Source: Rhodospirillaceae bacterium MC! (GTDB lineage: Bacteria > Pseudomonadota > Alphaproteobacteria > MC1). From it: a stretch of 64,000 bases of DNA. Positions 45,200 through 55,144 of the stretch are shown one piece after another. Where the stretch lies: assembly GCA_002632265.1 (NCBI GenBank), contig NQOV01000007.1, positions 119,583-183,582 of the forward strand, written 5' to 3'. Positions within the stretch are counted from its first letter, which is position 1, and each line of letters begins with the position of its first letter. Below the pieces are notes generated by a model that saw only the letters and a program-made list of their open reading frames with translations, made no database searches and was not told the DNA's origin. A program made the position numbers and the translations under genes.

Positions 45200-45834
45200 A
45201 AATTAAATAGTTCGGCACTTACGTTGTAGAATTTTTCTTCGCTAAATTGGGTTAAAGATGTTTTAGTTATCTTAAGGCCATATGTGAAGTTCTCATTTTT
45301 AATGAGAGTTACCAATCTCCCACCAACGGCCAATTGATCAATAAAGACTTGTGGCACTTCATGAATCGCTCCATTAATTAGGATGATGTTGTAGGGGGCG
45401 TTTTTAGCGTATCCGTCCTTATATAGCATTTCTATCACGACACTATTATCGATTTCGAATCTTGACAAATTCTCTTCTGTGATACTTACGAGTTTATAAT
45501 TCTTTTCTAAAGCTAAAATATTCGCTCCGAGTTTGGACATAACAACGGTGGCATATCCTGAACTACAGCCGATTTCTAACACGCTATCATTATCTTTAAT
45601 ATCGCACTTATGAATTAATAATAGCTGGGTAGACGGGGCTAGGATGAAATCGTATTTATTAAAATGCAATAATCTATCTTGATAGGCGGATTTATCACGA
45701 TATTTTATGGGAACAAAATGCACTCGATCGCACTCAAAGGCCACTTGAGCGATATCTGACGGTATATGATGTGATACAATCAATTGATTTATCATCATAT
45801 TATAATTCATAATTTTATTTTTTAGCTCGCCCAT
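45196..45834 (-). CDS. protein-L-isoaspartate O-methyltransferase-like protein
   Basis: A 212-residue class I SAM-dependent methyltransferase of the PCMT family, with APSTQLLLIHK, the SAM-binding VLEIGCSSGYATVVMSKL and GGRLVTLI. In many alphaproteobacteria such a gene is adjacent to tolC or comF, but repair of isoaspartyl residues is only presumed. The start at 45834 is kept; an in-frame ATG at 45810 is possible. It overlaps comF by 4 nt. Confidence 0.8.
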   Translation of the reverse strand: MGELKNKIMNYNMMINQLIVSHHIPSDIAQVAFECDRVHFVPIKYRDKSAYQDRLLHFNKYDFILAPSTQLLLIHKCDIKDNDSVLEIGCSSGYATVVMSKLGANILALEKNYKLVSITEENLSRFEIDNSVVIEMLYKDGYAKNAPYNIILINGAIHEVPQVFIDQLAVGGRLVTLIKNENFTYGLKITKTSLTQFSEEKFYNVSAELFNL

Positions 45835-45872
45835 AATTACATTTTTCCACTCACTAAGATTCCTTAAGAAAT

Positions 45873-46892
45873 TTATACTTTATTAGGCAATTCGCCTGTG
45901 TCAAAAAATAAGTGTATATTATTTATAGTAGTTTTTGAAATATTAAATAAAGCCTCTTTTGTGAAAAATGATTGGTGCGATGTCATAAGAACATTGCTCA
46001 TACCTAATAAGCGTGCTAATACTTCATCTTTTACAACATTTTCGGTAGATGAACGATCTTCAAAGAAGTAAGCTGCCTCTTCTTCATAAACATCCAGACC
46101 CGCTGCTCCTACTTTGCCGTTAATTAAAGCTTGAACTAAATCACGAGTATGAATCAAACTACCTCGGCTTGTATTAATTAAAATAACGCCTGTTTTCATA
46201 CGGTTAATGGTTGATGAGTTGATTATGTATCTTGTGGTAGGCAGTAAAGGACAGTGTAGCGATATGACATCAGATAAAGGGAACAAGCTATCTAGATCCA
46301 CATAGCTAAAGTTTTCCAATTTCTTTAGCTCTTCATTTTCATAAACGTCATAGGCGATCACTTTCATACCTAAGCCGAGCATTAACTTAATGAAAGTAGC
46401 ACCGATCTTACCAGTGCCGATAACTCCGCAAGTTTTTCCATAAAGATCCATACCTAGGAAACCGTCAAGACTAAAATTAATCTCACGAGTACGGTTATAA
46501 GCTCGGTGGGTTTTGCGGTTAATTGTCATTAATAAAGCTAAAGCATGCTCTGCCACCGCATGGGGCGAATATTCTGGAACTCGAACAATGGGAATCTTAT
46601 CGCCTAGATATTCAAGATCAACATTATTAAAGCCTGCACAACGCATGGCGATCAGTTTAACGCCGTATTTTACTAGCTTATCGATTAATGGGGCGTTGAT
46701 AATATCATTAACAAAAAAACATACCACATCCGAATCTTTGGCGAAACTTATGGTTTCTTCATTGGCGTGATCCTTAATGAAATGTAATTCCATATCTGGC
46801 GATACTGTTTTCTCTTTTACCAATTGAGCTAAGGCGTCCTTTAAAAAGGTTCTATCGTGGGGTTTAGTGTCGAAAATTGAGATGTTTATCAT
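45873..46892 (-). CDS. ldhA: D-lactate dehydrogenase (fermentative, D-2-hydroxyacid family)
   Basis: A 339-residue NAD-dependent enzyme reducing pyruvate to D-lactate. NAD-binding GVIGTGKIGATFIKLMLGLGM, the arginine region LINTSRGSLI, the glutamate in GLDVYEEEAAYFFEDRS and the catalytic His in MTSHQSFFTKEA fit LdhA rather than other family members. Indicates fermentative metabolism. Its promoter region (46893-47008) is followed upstream by the 109-bp repeats. Confidence 0.92.
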   Translation of the reverse strand: MINISIFDTKPHDRTFLKDALAQLVKEKTVSPDMELHFIKDHANEETISFAKDSDVVCFFVNDIINAPLIDKLVKYGVKLIAMRCAGFNNVDLEYLGDKIPIVRVPEYSPHAVAEHALALLMTINRKTHRAYNRTREINFSLDGFLGMDLYGKTCGVIGTGKIGATFIKLMLGLGMKVIAYDVYENEELKKLENFSYVDLDSLFPLSDVISLHCPLLPTTRYIINSSTINRMKTGVILINTSRGSLIHTRDLVQALINGKVGAAGLDVYEEEAAYFFEDRSSTENVVKDEVLARLLGMSNVLMTSHQSFFTKEALFNISKTTINNIHLFFDTGELPNKV

Positions 46893-47350
46893 TTTGTATT
46901 ATCTTTATATATCTAAAGGTTAGTTGTATATTATAAGATACAACTTATTTAACAAAAAGTCAATAAAAATCCCAACAGAAATATATTTCCGTTGGGGAAT
47001 TAAGTAAAGATCCGCAGGATTGGGAGAAATGAGCTAAGGTGTGCTTGTAATCGGTACGCCGTGTACTTAATGCTTACACTAGCCCTATTTCCAAGTGCAT
47101 ATTAGCCCACTTACCACGATCCGCAGGATTGGGAGAAATGGGCTAAGGTGTGCCTTTAATTAGGGCGACATGTACGACATGTTTACCTTAGCCCTAATTA
47201 AAGGTGCATATTAGCCCATTTATCACGATCCTATAGGATTGGGAGAAATGGGATAAGATGTGCTTGGAAATAGGGCGACGTGTACTCACGTCTACATAAG
47301 CCCTATTTCCAAGTGCAGATTAGCCCATTTATCACGATCCTGCATGGTGT
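46893..47350. repeat. tandem 109-bp hairpin repeats between oppA and ldhA
   Basis: Three units of exactly 109 bp start at 47009, 47118 and 47227, with a partial fourth start at 47336. Each reads GGATTGGGAGAAATGRG..., then an arm such as CCTTTAATTAGGGC, a small apical palindrome (GACGTG-TACT-CACGTC in unit 3) and the complementary arm GCCCTAATTAAAGG, closing with TTAGCCCATTTATCACGATCC. Unit 2 and unit 3 have different arm sequences but both remain paired (GGAAATAGGGC / GCCCTATTTCC in unit 3), showing compensatory change. The first unit's inner arm has decayed. The 46893-47008 part is the ldhA upstream region. Confidence 0.8.
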
Positions 47351-48976
47351 CTATTTTACGAAGTACATATAACGAACGGGGTGAGTATCTACGGCGTTGG
47401 AATAGTATCCTTTTAGTTTGGTAGATTTAAGGTTCTTAGAGATGTAGAAGTGAATAGGAATGATTGGCATATCTTTCATAAGCTGTCCTTCTGCTTTATA
47501 GAAGTAGTTGGCACGTTTTTTCATGTTTACTTCTGACGCTCCTAATTTCATATATTTGTTATATACAGGATTATTATAGCTTGAATAGTTATTTGATCCG
47601 CCGATTTTTCCGTATAGTAGGAATAGGAAATCATAGGCATCGTTATAATCAGGCACCCACGCAGCACGACCGATTTCAAAGTGTTTACGTTCAAGATTAT
47701 CATAGAGTGTTGTAGCGTCGGAGTTTGAAAGCTTAACTTTTACTCCTATTTTTTTCCAAAAGCTGGAAATTGCCACTAGTTCTTTTCTGTGTTCTGTATT
47801 TGTATTATAGCTAACGTTTACTTGTAGCGGATGAGCTTTGGAATAGCCAAGATCAGCCATGAATTTTTTAGCGGTAGCTAATCTTTTACTCATGGGCCAT
47901 TTGCTCCAATACACTTTATTCGCCCCTGATATACCAGCTAGACCACTAGGTACGAAGTTATAAGCAGGGCTATAACCTTTTAGTACAGTTTTGATCAGCG
48001 TTTTACGGTTGATAGACATTGATAAGGCTTGTCTTAACTTCACTTGATCGTAAGGTTTTTTAAGCAAGTTAAAGCTTAGATATTCCACGCCTTGATAAGG
48101 AGCGATTATGGCAGTGCCTGGCATTTCCTTATTGTATAGATCATATTTGGCGGTATCAAAGATATCTACCCAATCAACTTCGCCAGTTTTGAAACGTCTT
48201 GCCAAAGCCTCTTCGTCTTCTTGGGAATAGAAGACAACATTTTTAATTTTAACGTTTTTAGCGTCATAGAAGTTTTCATCTTTAGTTAGATTAATTACAG
48301 TAAAGCCTTTACTTTTTACTACTTTGTAAGGACCATTGGAAACTATATGAGCGTCTCTCGACCATTGTTTACCATATTTTTCTACTACGTGTTTAGGGAT
48401 GATACTTGCCACTTGGTGGGTTTGCAATCCTGCAAAAAATGGGGTGGGATTAATTAAATCGAATTGGACAGTTAAATTATTAATTTTCTTTACGCCTAAA
48501 GCTGTTGTGGGCTTTTTGCCTGTGTTAACTTCTTTACCGTTTTTCACTAAGTACATGAAACTCGCATATTTAGATGCGGTTTTAGGATCCATTAAATGAC
48601 GATAAGAGAATACTACATCATCGGCGGTTATTGGTTTACCGTCTGACCATTTTAAGCCTTTACGTAAATGAAAGACAAATATTCTACCGCCGTTTTTAGT
48701 TTCCCATTTGCTGGCAAGACCTGGAACAGTTTGACCCTTAGCGTTAATGGTGGTTAAGCCTAAAAATACATTAGTGGCTACCATACGTTCCCATGTACCA
48801 TTCATTTGTTGTGGATCTAGCGTTTTTGGTAAACCTGAATTCCCAATGTGTATGGTATCATTAAGATTACCACTAGAACGAGCATACGCACTTGAAGAAA
48901 TCAGAGAGCTACTTAAGGTAAAAGCCCCGACTATCACACTTGATAGAATTAGCTTATTTATATATTTATTTTTCAT
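47351..48976 (-). CDS. oppA: periplasmic oligopeptide-binding protein (SBP family 5)
   Basis: A 541-residue ABC-transporter solute-binding protein with a signal peptide (MKNKYINKLILSSVIVGAF to SSAYA). The family 5 pattern is clear: LPKTLDPQQMNGTWERMVATNVFLGL, WSDGKPITADDVVFSYRHLMDPKTAS, and DYNDAYDFLFLLYG. Length matches E. coli OppA (543). The ATG at 48976 is chosen over an upstream TTG because it begins the signal peptide and follows AAAGGGTTTAATATC. No permease or ATPase genes are adjacent, so it is an orphan receptor. The 292 nt upstream (48977-49268) hold nothing recognisable. Confidence 0.88.
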   Translation of the reverse strand: MKNKYINKLILSSVIVGAFTLSSSLISSSAYARSSGNLNDTIHIGNSGLPKTLDPQQMNGTWERMVATNVFLGLTTINAKGQTVPGLASKWETKNGGRIFVFHLRKGLKWSDGKPITADDVVFSYRHLMDPKTASKYASFMYLVKNGKEVNTGKKPTTALGVKKINNLTVQFDLINPTPFFAGLQTHQVASIIPKHVVEKYGKQWSRDAHIVSNGPYKVVKSKGFTVINLTKDENFYDAKNVKIKNVVFYSQEDEEALARRFKTGEVDWVDIFDTAKYDLYNKEMPGTAIIAPYQGVEYLSFNLLKKPYDQVKLRQALSMSINRKTLIKTVLKGYSPAYNFVPSGLAGISGANKVYWSKWPMSKRLATAKKFMADLGYSKAHPLQVNVSYNTNTEHRKELVAISSFWKKIGVKVKLSNSDATTLYDNLERKHFEIGRAAWVPDYNDAYDFLFLLYGKIGGSNNYSSYNNPVYNKYMKLGASEVNMKKRANYFYKAEGQLMKDMPIIPIHFYISKNLKSTKLKGYYSNAVDTHPVRYMYFVK

Positions 48977-49268
48977 GATATTAAACCCTTTATAAAAAAT
49001 TTTTATCTCAAGAAACACTTTAACACAGATTTTTTAATAAATCAAGTATTTTATTTATAATTTTATATAAATCAGATAAAACTTACCTTTTAGATCAAGA
49101 AAATAACATGTTACCACTATAAAATATTTTTCTTATTCGTCATATCATACAAAAAAGCCTTAAATATAAAATTTAGATTGTGAAAGTTAAATAATTACCC
49201 AAATAACTCTTATGTTAAAGTTATTTTATCTTTACTTGATTTTTTCTTGTCTGGTTTATTTTATTCTG

Positions 49269-50144
49269 TTATCTTGTTTTACATTCTAAAACAGCACAGC
49301 GAGGATTCTGGGAGATATCTTTTACTAGATAGCTAGAAAAATCATACCTTAAAGCTAAAGCCTGCACGCTTTCCCATTGTTGCCACCCGATCTCTAAAAC
49401 AAGACGCCCTTGGGCTTTAAGGAAGTTTCTTGCCTGTGAGATGATGATTTCATAAGCTTGTAAGCCGTTATTTTTGGCATATAAGGCTTGTTTCGGCTCG
49501 AATTTTGCCACATTTTGAGCAATAAAAGGATCGCTTACATCGATATACGGCGGATTCGAGACAATAAGATCAAACTTATCCACACAAGAATCCAATTCAT
49601 CAAACCAGTTAGACTGAATAAATTTAACTCTATCTTCTAAATTTAAGGATAGGGCGTTCTCTTGTGCTATGGCTAAAGTATCCGCTGATATATCTATGGC
49701 CATAGCTTGGGAGTTTTTATATTCATCAAGCAATGATAATATAATACAGCCTGATCCTGTTCCTAGATCTAAGATCTTGATATCTTGGGTTTTTGTGGGG
49801 TAAAGCTTAAGGATTTCCACCATTAAGGTTTCCGTATCTTGCCTTGGGATTAGGGTGTGTTCGTTAACCTTAAAGAAATTATTCCAAAAGAAAGCTTTAC
49901 CGATAATATACGCAAGCGGTTTACCTGTAAAGCGTTGTTTTAGGCAGTTATTTAATCTCTCAACTTCATCAGATGTTAACAAACTATCCCCATGAAGTTT
50001 TATTTTACTAGGCGAATAACCCAAGAGATCTTCAAATATTATCCGAGTCTCAAAAACAAACTCATGTATATTATTAGCCAATAAACACTCTTTAACTTGC
50101 TCATAAGCATACTTTAATTTACTATTGTCTTTTATAAGATCCAT
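49269..50144 (-). CDS. prmC: release factor glutamine methyltransferase
   Basis: A 291-residue SAM-dependent enzyme that methylates the GGQ glutamine of peptide release factors. SAM-binding DLGTGSGCIILSLL and the glutamine-methylation motif VSNPPYIDVSDP are present; the N-terminal helical domain ends with GKPLAYIIGKAFFWNNFF. It is downstream of prfA, its substrate gene, as in many bacteria, but here separated by a 109-bp-repeat array. Confidence 0.95.
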   Translation of the reverse strand: MDLIKDNSKLKYAYEQVKECLLANNIHEFVFETRIIFEDLLGYSPSKIKLHGDSLLTSDEVERLNNCLKQRFTGKPLAYIIGKAFFWNNFFKVNEHTLIPRQDTETLMVEILKLYPTKTQDIKILDLGTGSGCIILSLLDEYKNSQAMAIDISADTLAIAQENALSLNLEDRVKFIQSNWFDELDSCVDKFDLIVSNPPYIDVSDPFIAQNVAKFEPKQALYAKNNGLQAYEIIISQARNFLKAQGRLVLEIGWQQWESVQALALRYDFSSYLVKDISQNPRCAVLECKTR

Positions 50145-50492
50145 ACTTTATAAGATCCTTAACTATAACCATAAAAAGAATTAAGATGTGCCTTAGGGCG
50201 ACATGTACTCACGTCTACATAAGCCCTAAGATAAGATACATATTAGTAGCCCACTCATCCACCACCGCAAGCCCTAGGATTGGGAGAAATGGGCTAAGAT
50301 GTGCCTTAACTTAGGGCGACGTGTACTCACGTCTACATAAGCCCTAATTAAAGGTGCAGATTAGCCCATTTATCACGATCCTATAGGATTGGGAGAAATG
50401 GGATAAGATGTGCTTGTAAATAGGGCGACATGTACTCACGTCTACATAAGCCCTATTTCCAAGTGCAGATTATCCCATTTCTCTCAATCCTA
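50145..50492. repeat. 109-bp hairpin repeats between prfA and prmC
   Basis: The same repeat as at 47.0 kb: one partial copy (from about 50184), then units whose GGATTGGG starts are exactly 109 bp apart (50277 and 50386). The last unit closes with a 23-bp outer stem, TAGGATTGGGAGAAATGGGA... against ...TCCCATTTCTCTCAATCCTA (one mismatch), and this right arm includes the prfA stop codon TAG at 50490-50492. The hairpin therefore forms the immediate 3' end of the prfA reading frame. Confidence 0.8.
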
Positions 50493-51545
50493 TTCGAAGT
50501 CGGCGAGCTTGGATGCTTGATCTTCGGCTATTAGGGCGTCGAGCATTTCATTCATATCGCCGTTCATGAAAGAATCTAGAGTGTATAATGTGAGATTAAT
50601 TCTGTGATCACTTATACGCCCTTGGGGAAAGTTGTAGGTTCTTATACGTTCGGATCTATCGCCTGATCCTACTTGTGATTTACGATTTTCGGCACGTGCT
50701 TTTTGTGAGTCTTGTAATTGCTGATCGTAAATTCTTGCTCTTAGCATTTTCATGGCTTTTTCACGGTTTTTTATTTGACTACGTTCATCTTGACACTGGG
50801 AAACTACACCAGTGGGCAAGTGAGTTATACGCACTGCTGAATCTGTTGTGTTTACGTGCTGACCGCCTGCTCCTGATGACCTGTAAGTATCCACTCGCAG
50901 ATCGGCAGGATTGATCTTGATGTCCACTTCTTCCACTTCTGGCAATACTGCTACGGTGGCCGCTGATGTGTGAATTCTGCCACTTGATTCGGTGGATGGC
51001 ACACGCTGAACACGGTGAACGCCTGATTCAAACTTCAAACGTCCAAACACGTCTTTTCCGCTGATTGAGACTACTACTTCTTTATATCCACCGATCCCGA
51101 TTTCACTTGATTCGACAATTTCGCTTTTCCATCCTTGAGAATTGCCGTATCTTTGATACATTTCACAGAGATCTGCTGCAAATAAGGCTGCTTCGTCGCC
51201 CCCTGTACCTGCTCGAATTTCAAGCATTGCGGATTTCTCATCGGCTTTATCTTTGGGAATGAGAGAGACTTTTACTTCTTGTTCTAAGGTGGGGATGAGA
51301 TCCTTTAATTCTAGAACTTCCATTTGTGCAAGTTCTTTCATTTCGGGATCTTTGAGCATTTCTTGAGCGTCTGCATATGATTTGCGTGCGTCTGTAAGTT
51401 TGTTTACCACTTCCACCACAGGATTAAGATCCGCATATTCTTTGCTCATGGTTACAAAATCGCTACCGCCTGCACTTTCCGAAAGCAATACCGCCAATTC
51501 CTTATGACGTGCTACCACTGATTTTAATTTATCATCTAAAGACAT
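50490..51545 (-). CDS. prfA: peptide chain release factor 1
   Basis: A 351-residue RF1 decoding UAA and UAG. The codon-recognition motif is PST in [17 protein letters not shown] (position of the RF1 PAT), and the catalytic GGQ is in [23 protein letters not shown]. Standard length. The stop codon overlaps the outer arm of a 109-bp repeat. Followed on the same strand by prmC, which modifies the GGQ. Confidence 0.97.
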   Translation of the reverse strand: MSLDDKLKSVVARHKELAVLLSESAGGSDFVTMSKEYADLNPVVEVVNKLTDARKSYADAQEMLKDPEMKELAQMEVLELKDLIPTLEQEVKVSLIPKDKADEKSAMLEIRAGTGGDEAALFAADLCEMYQRYGNSQGWKSEIVESSEIGIGGYKEVVVSISGKDVFGRLKFESGVHRVQRVPSTESSGRIHTSAATVAVLPEVEEVDIKINPADLRVDTYRSSGAGGQHVNTTDSAVRITHLPTGVVSQCQDERSQIKNREKAMKMLRARIYDQQLQDSQKARAENRKSQVGSGDRSERIRTYNFPQGRISDHRINLTLYTLDSFMNGDMNEMLDALIAEDQASKLADFE

Positions 51546-51622
51546 CTTATTTAACTTTCAATTGTTTGTTATAATATCATATAATATAAAGAATTTTAAT
51601 ACATATGTAAACAAAATTCTTT

Positions 51623-52864
51623 TTATTTCTTTTGTAAATAGTTGGCAAGATCGCTTAAAGATACGGTTTCTTGTTCGCCTAAAGATAAATTTTTAACTGT
51701 GGCTTGCTTATTTTCCCATTCGTCATCGCCGATGATAATGGCATATTTAGCATTTAATTTATCGGCTCTTTTCATGCGTTTTTTCATATTTCCACCGTAG
51801 GCAAGATCAATATTAACTCCTGCATTTCGCAAATCATAGGCGATTGTAATGGCTTCATTTTCGCATTTTTCCCCTAAAGGAATGAGAGCGTGAATTTCAG
51901 GAGCTGACGAATCTAACGTGGTAAGCATGGCTAAACGCTCTACGCCACTCCCCCAACCAACGCACCCAGTGGGCTGACCGCCGAAACTTTCAATAATCCC
52001 GGTATAACGCCCACCACCGATTACCGTACCTTGCGATCCTAGATCATTACTTACGAATTCAAAGGCTGTATGCTGATAATAATCCAAGCCACGCACAAGT
52101 TTATTGTTGTGATTGAATTCTATCCCTGCTTTATTTAAGCCAGCCTTTACAATTTCATAAAATTCCTTTGATTGCTCATTTAGATAATCATACATCTTCG
52201 GAGCATTTTCAACTATTTTTTGATCTGTTTTATCTTTAGAATCCAAAATACGTAGGGGGTTTGTTGTTAAACGATTCTTACTATCTTCGCTTAGATCGTT
52301 TTTGTATTCTTCTAGATACTCAACTAAGGCTTTACGATACTCATCACGGCTTTCACTATCGCCTAAAGAGTTCAATTCTAGAGATATGTTCTTTAATCCC
52401 AATTTATCCAAGAGATTTTTAGCTAGTATGATAATTTCAATATCCGCATTCGGGCTATCTGATCCGATGATCTCTGTCCCTATTTGATGAAATTGACGTT
52501 GTCGCCCCTTTTGTGGACGTTCATATCTAAACATCGCTCCAGTATATATACACTTATAAGGAGTGTTGTGAGCCATACCATGCTGGACAAAAGCACGAGA
52601 AACCGACGCCGTACCCTCTGGACGCAAAGACATTCTCTCGCCCCCACGATCTTCAAAGATATACATTTCCTTATTCACAACATCAGATGTTTCGCCCAAG
52701 TTACGAACGAAAACTTCCAACATCTCAAATATGGGCGTTTGGATCTCTTCAAAGCCGTACTTTTTACTTAGATCTAAAGCGGTATTGATAACATTTTTAT
52801 GATTTCTCATTTCATCGCCAAATAAATCATGCGTCCCACGTGGTGTTTGAATTTTCTTAGACAT
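51623..52864 (-). CDS. hisS: histidyl-tRNA synthetase
   Basis: A 413-residue class II synthetase. Motif 2 region YKCIYTGAMFRYERPQKGRQRQFHQ, the histidine-binding LVRGLDYY and motif 3 GCVGWGSGVERLAML are present, with a C-terminal anticodon-binding domain. Separated by 21 nt from ispG upstream on the same strand, so likely co-transcribed. Confidence 0.96.
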   Translation of the reverse strand: MSKKIQTPRGTHDLFGDEMRNHKNVINTALDLSKKYGFEEIQTPIFEMLEVFVRNLGETSDVVNKEMYIFEDRGGERMSLRPEGTASVSRAFVQHGMAHNTPYKCIYTGAMFRYERPQKGRQRQFHQIGTEIIGSDSPNADIEIIILAKNLLDKLGLKNISLELNSLGDSESRDEYRKALVEYLEEYKNDLSEDSKNRLTTNPLRILDSKDKTDQKIVENAPKMYDYLNEQSKEFYEIVKAGLNKAGIEFNHNNKLVRGLDYYQHTAFEFVSNDLGSQGTVIGGGRYTGIIESFGGQPTGCVGWGSGVERLAMLTTLDSSAPEIHALIPLGEKCENEAITIAYDLRNAGVNIDLAYGGNMKKRMKRADKLNAKYAIIIGDDEWENKQATVKNLSLGEQETVSLSDLANYLQKK

Positions 52865-52885
52865 ATTATAATTCCTTATTCCTTA

Positions 52886-53983
52886 CTATTTGTTCTCAAG
52901 CTCATTGGCTTTTTGTTCTACTTCTTTTATGATCTGATCGATCAGATCTTTTTCATGGATTTTTCTTGTGGTGTTACCGTCAAGATATAACATATGATTA
53001 TCGGCATTTCCACCAGTGATCCCAATTTGCGTATATTTCGCCTCGCCCGGACCGTTGACCACACAGCCGATTATGGATATGGTAATATGCTCTTTAATGT
53101 GTGCCAATTCCTTTTCCAAGGTCTTGACTGTGGATATTACATCCAAGCCCTGCCTTGCACAGGTGGGACAGGATATGATTTGAATTCCACGATGGCGTAA
53201 ATTTAAAGCACGCAATAGGGAATAAGCCACCTTCACTTCTTCCACAGGATCAGCAGAAAGAGAAACCCTAATAGTATCGCCGATCCCTTCTGATAGCAAC
53301 ATCCCCAAACCTGCCGAAGAAAGTACTGTGCCATGAAGTAAACTCCCTGCTTCGGTAATTCCCAAATGCAAGGGAAAATCCCCTTGTTTTGCCAACTGAC
53401 GATAGGAATCCACCGCTAAAAACATATTACTGGCTTTCACTGATATCTTAAAATCATGAAAATCTTCATCTTGAAGAAATTTAGCATGATTTAAAGCACT
53501 TTCTACCATAGCATCAGGACAAGGTTCTTTATATTTATCTAAAATGGATTTCTCTAAAGATCCTGCATTCACGCCGATTCGTATGGAACAATTGTGATCT
53601 CTTGCAGATTTCACAACTTCGGCAATACGTTCCCTACTTCCGATGTTCCCTGGATTAATTCGCAAGCACGACGCCCCAGCCTCGGCAGATTCTAAAGCTC
53701 TTTTATAATGGAAATGAATATCGGCAACAATGGGAACGCTAGTATTTTTTACGATATCTTTTAAGGCTTTTGTGGAATCTTCATCTGGGCAAGAAACTCT
53801 TACAATATCCGCTCCAGCCTCTTCCAATTCCAGTACTTGCCTTATGGTAGCTTGTGAATCGCTTGTTAAAGTATTAGTCATAGATTGCACCGCTATCACG
53901 TGATCGCTCCCAATTGGCACATTTCCAACCATGACAGATCTTGTTTTCCTACGCTTTATTTTATAGTCGTTATATATACTCAT
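52886..53983 (-). CDS. ispG: 4-hydroxy-3-methylbut-2-enyl diphosphate synthase (flavodoxin/ferredoxin)
   Basis: A 365-residue iron-sulfur enzyme of the MEP isoprenoid pathway. TIM-barrel start [28 protein letters not shown]-type sequence and the [4Fe-4S] cysteines in [11 protein letters not shown] and [18 protein letters not shown] are the family signature. Followed by hisS after 21 nt. Confidence 0.96.
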   Translation of the reverse strand: MSIYNDYKIKRRKTRSVMVGNVPIGSDHVIAVQSMTNTLTSDSQATIRQVLELEEAGADIVRVSCPDEDSTKALKDIVKNTSVPIVADIHFHYKRALESAEAGASCLRINPGNIGSRERIAEVVKSARDHNCSIRIGVNAGSLEKSILDKYKEPCPDAMVESALNHAKFLQDEDFHDFKISVKASNMFLAVDSYRQLAKQGDFPLHLGITEAGSLLHGTVLSSAGLGMLLSEGIGDTIRVSLSADPVEEVKVAYSLLRALNLRHRGIQIISCPTCARQGLDVISTVKTLEKELAHIKEHITISIIGCVVNGPGEAKYTQIGITGGNADNHMLYLDGNTTRKIHEKDLIDQIIKEVEQKANELENK

Positions 53984-54160
53984 AAATTACTCTTTATTTT
54001 TACTCTTATTTATATTTATAGCTTTATTCCGATAACATTATCTCTAATCGCTCAATTTTTTTCATATAAACATAAAAAATTAACAATTAACAATTATAAT
54101 GATAGAATGAAGTTACAATTATACATTTACAATTCTAATAAGATTTAAACGGATTATACC

Positions 54161-55078
54161 ATGATGAACATAAAAATACCATCGAAAATTAATATTTATT
54201 TATTTTTTATTTTCTCTATGCTGATATCTAGTAATATATCTTACGCTGATAAGGATAAAATCGTTAATAATCTATCCTTAGAAAAGATGTTAAATCAATC
54301 ACAAAGCACTAAAAACAACGTGAACAAACAAAATAGCACAGATCAAAATCAAACAAACCAGCAGAATCTAGGAACTCCCTCTCAATCACAAATTATGGTA
54401 GCATATACCATTAACATCCCCCAATTTATGCCAACAAAATTACCGAATATGTATCCTTCAAGATCAAAAATTTCTAACCGTGTTGTCCAGATATCAGATG
54501 AAATAACATCTCTTGCAAAAACAACAAAAAAATTATACAATCAAACCATAGAGAATCACGATAAAAACAATAAAGTATATACTAAATATCGCAAGATTAT
54601 TGATAATATCAACGCTATTCTTGATACTGGAAACTCATTACCTGGCGATCCCGAACTTACACAAAAGGTCAATGTGGCTTATCAGTTATTGGAAACTATC
54701 AAGCATAATTTATCTATTCTCCAAACTCTGAATATGGGGGTAAAACAACAAGTTGACATCAACGAATTTTTAGTGGCGTCCATAAAGCGAACTCAAAATA
54801 TTGAAGTAGCTAACAATAACGATAAACTAAATTTAAAACGCTTGGCGAAAATTATTAGCCATAACACTTTGTATCTTAAGTATTTTAGAAATAACTTTCA
54901 AGAGATCATGACTAAACATCAATTATTAATTAGTAAAATAACATCAGAACTTTCAAGAGTGAATGCAGGGGTAATCGCAGGGAAATCCATAAAAGTAATC
55001 TTCCAAGAAAACCAGCAGAAAATGGGGAAGATCAATGTAAAAATCATAAACGATCACTATATGCTTATAAAAGACTAA
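54161..55078 (+). CDS. secreted helical protein, unknown
   Basis: A 305-residue protein with a signal peptide (to about residue 30, SSNISYA). A short Asn/Gln/Ser-rich stretch (about 45-80) is followed by mainly helical, Lys/Asn-rich sequence (about 110-290) with weak heptad character. No family recognised. Divergent from ispG and 66 nt upstream of serB on the same strand. Probably periplasmic. Confidence 0.6.
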   Translation: MMNIKIPSKINIYLFFIFSMLISSNISYADKDKIVNNLSLEKMLNQSQSTKNNVNKQNSTDQNQTNQQNLGTPSQSQIMVAYTINIPQFMPTKLPNMYPSRSKISNRVVQISDEITSLAKTTKKLYNQTIENHDKNNKVYTKYRKIIDNINAILDTGNSLPGDPELTQKVNVAYQLLETIKHNLSILQTLNMGVKQQVDINEFLVASIKRTQNIEVANNNDKLNLKRLAKIISHNTLYLKYFRNNFQEIMTKHQLLISKITSELSRVNAGVIAGKSIKVIFQENQQKMGKINVKIINDHYMLIKD

Positions 55079-55144
55079 CTTAAACTTAAGCTTATACTCA
55101 TAACTTACTTAAATATATCAACCACTAAAATAAGAGAAAGATCA

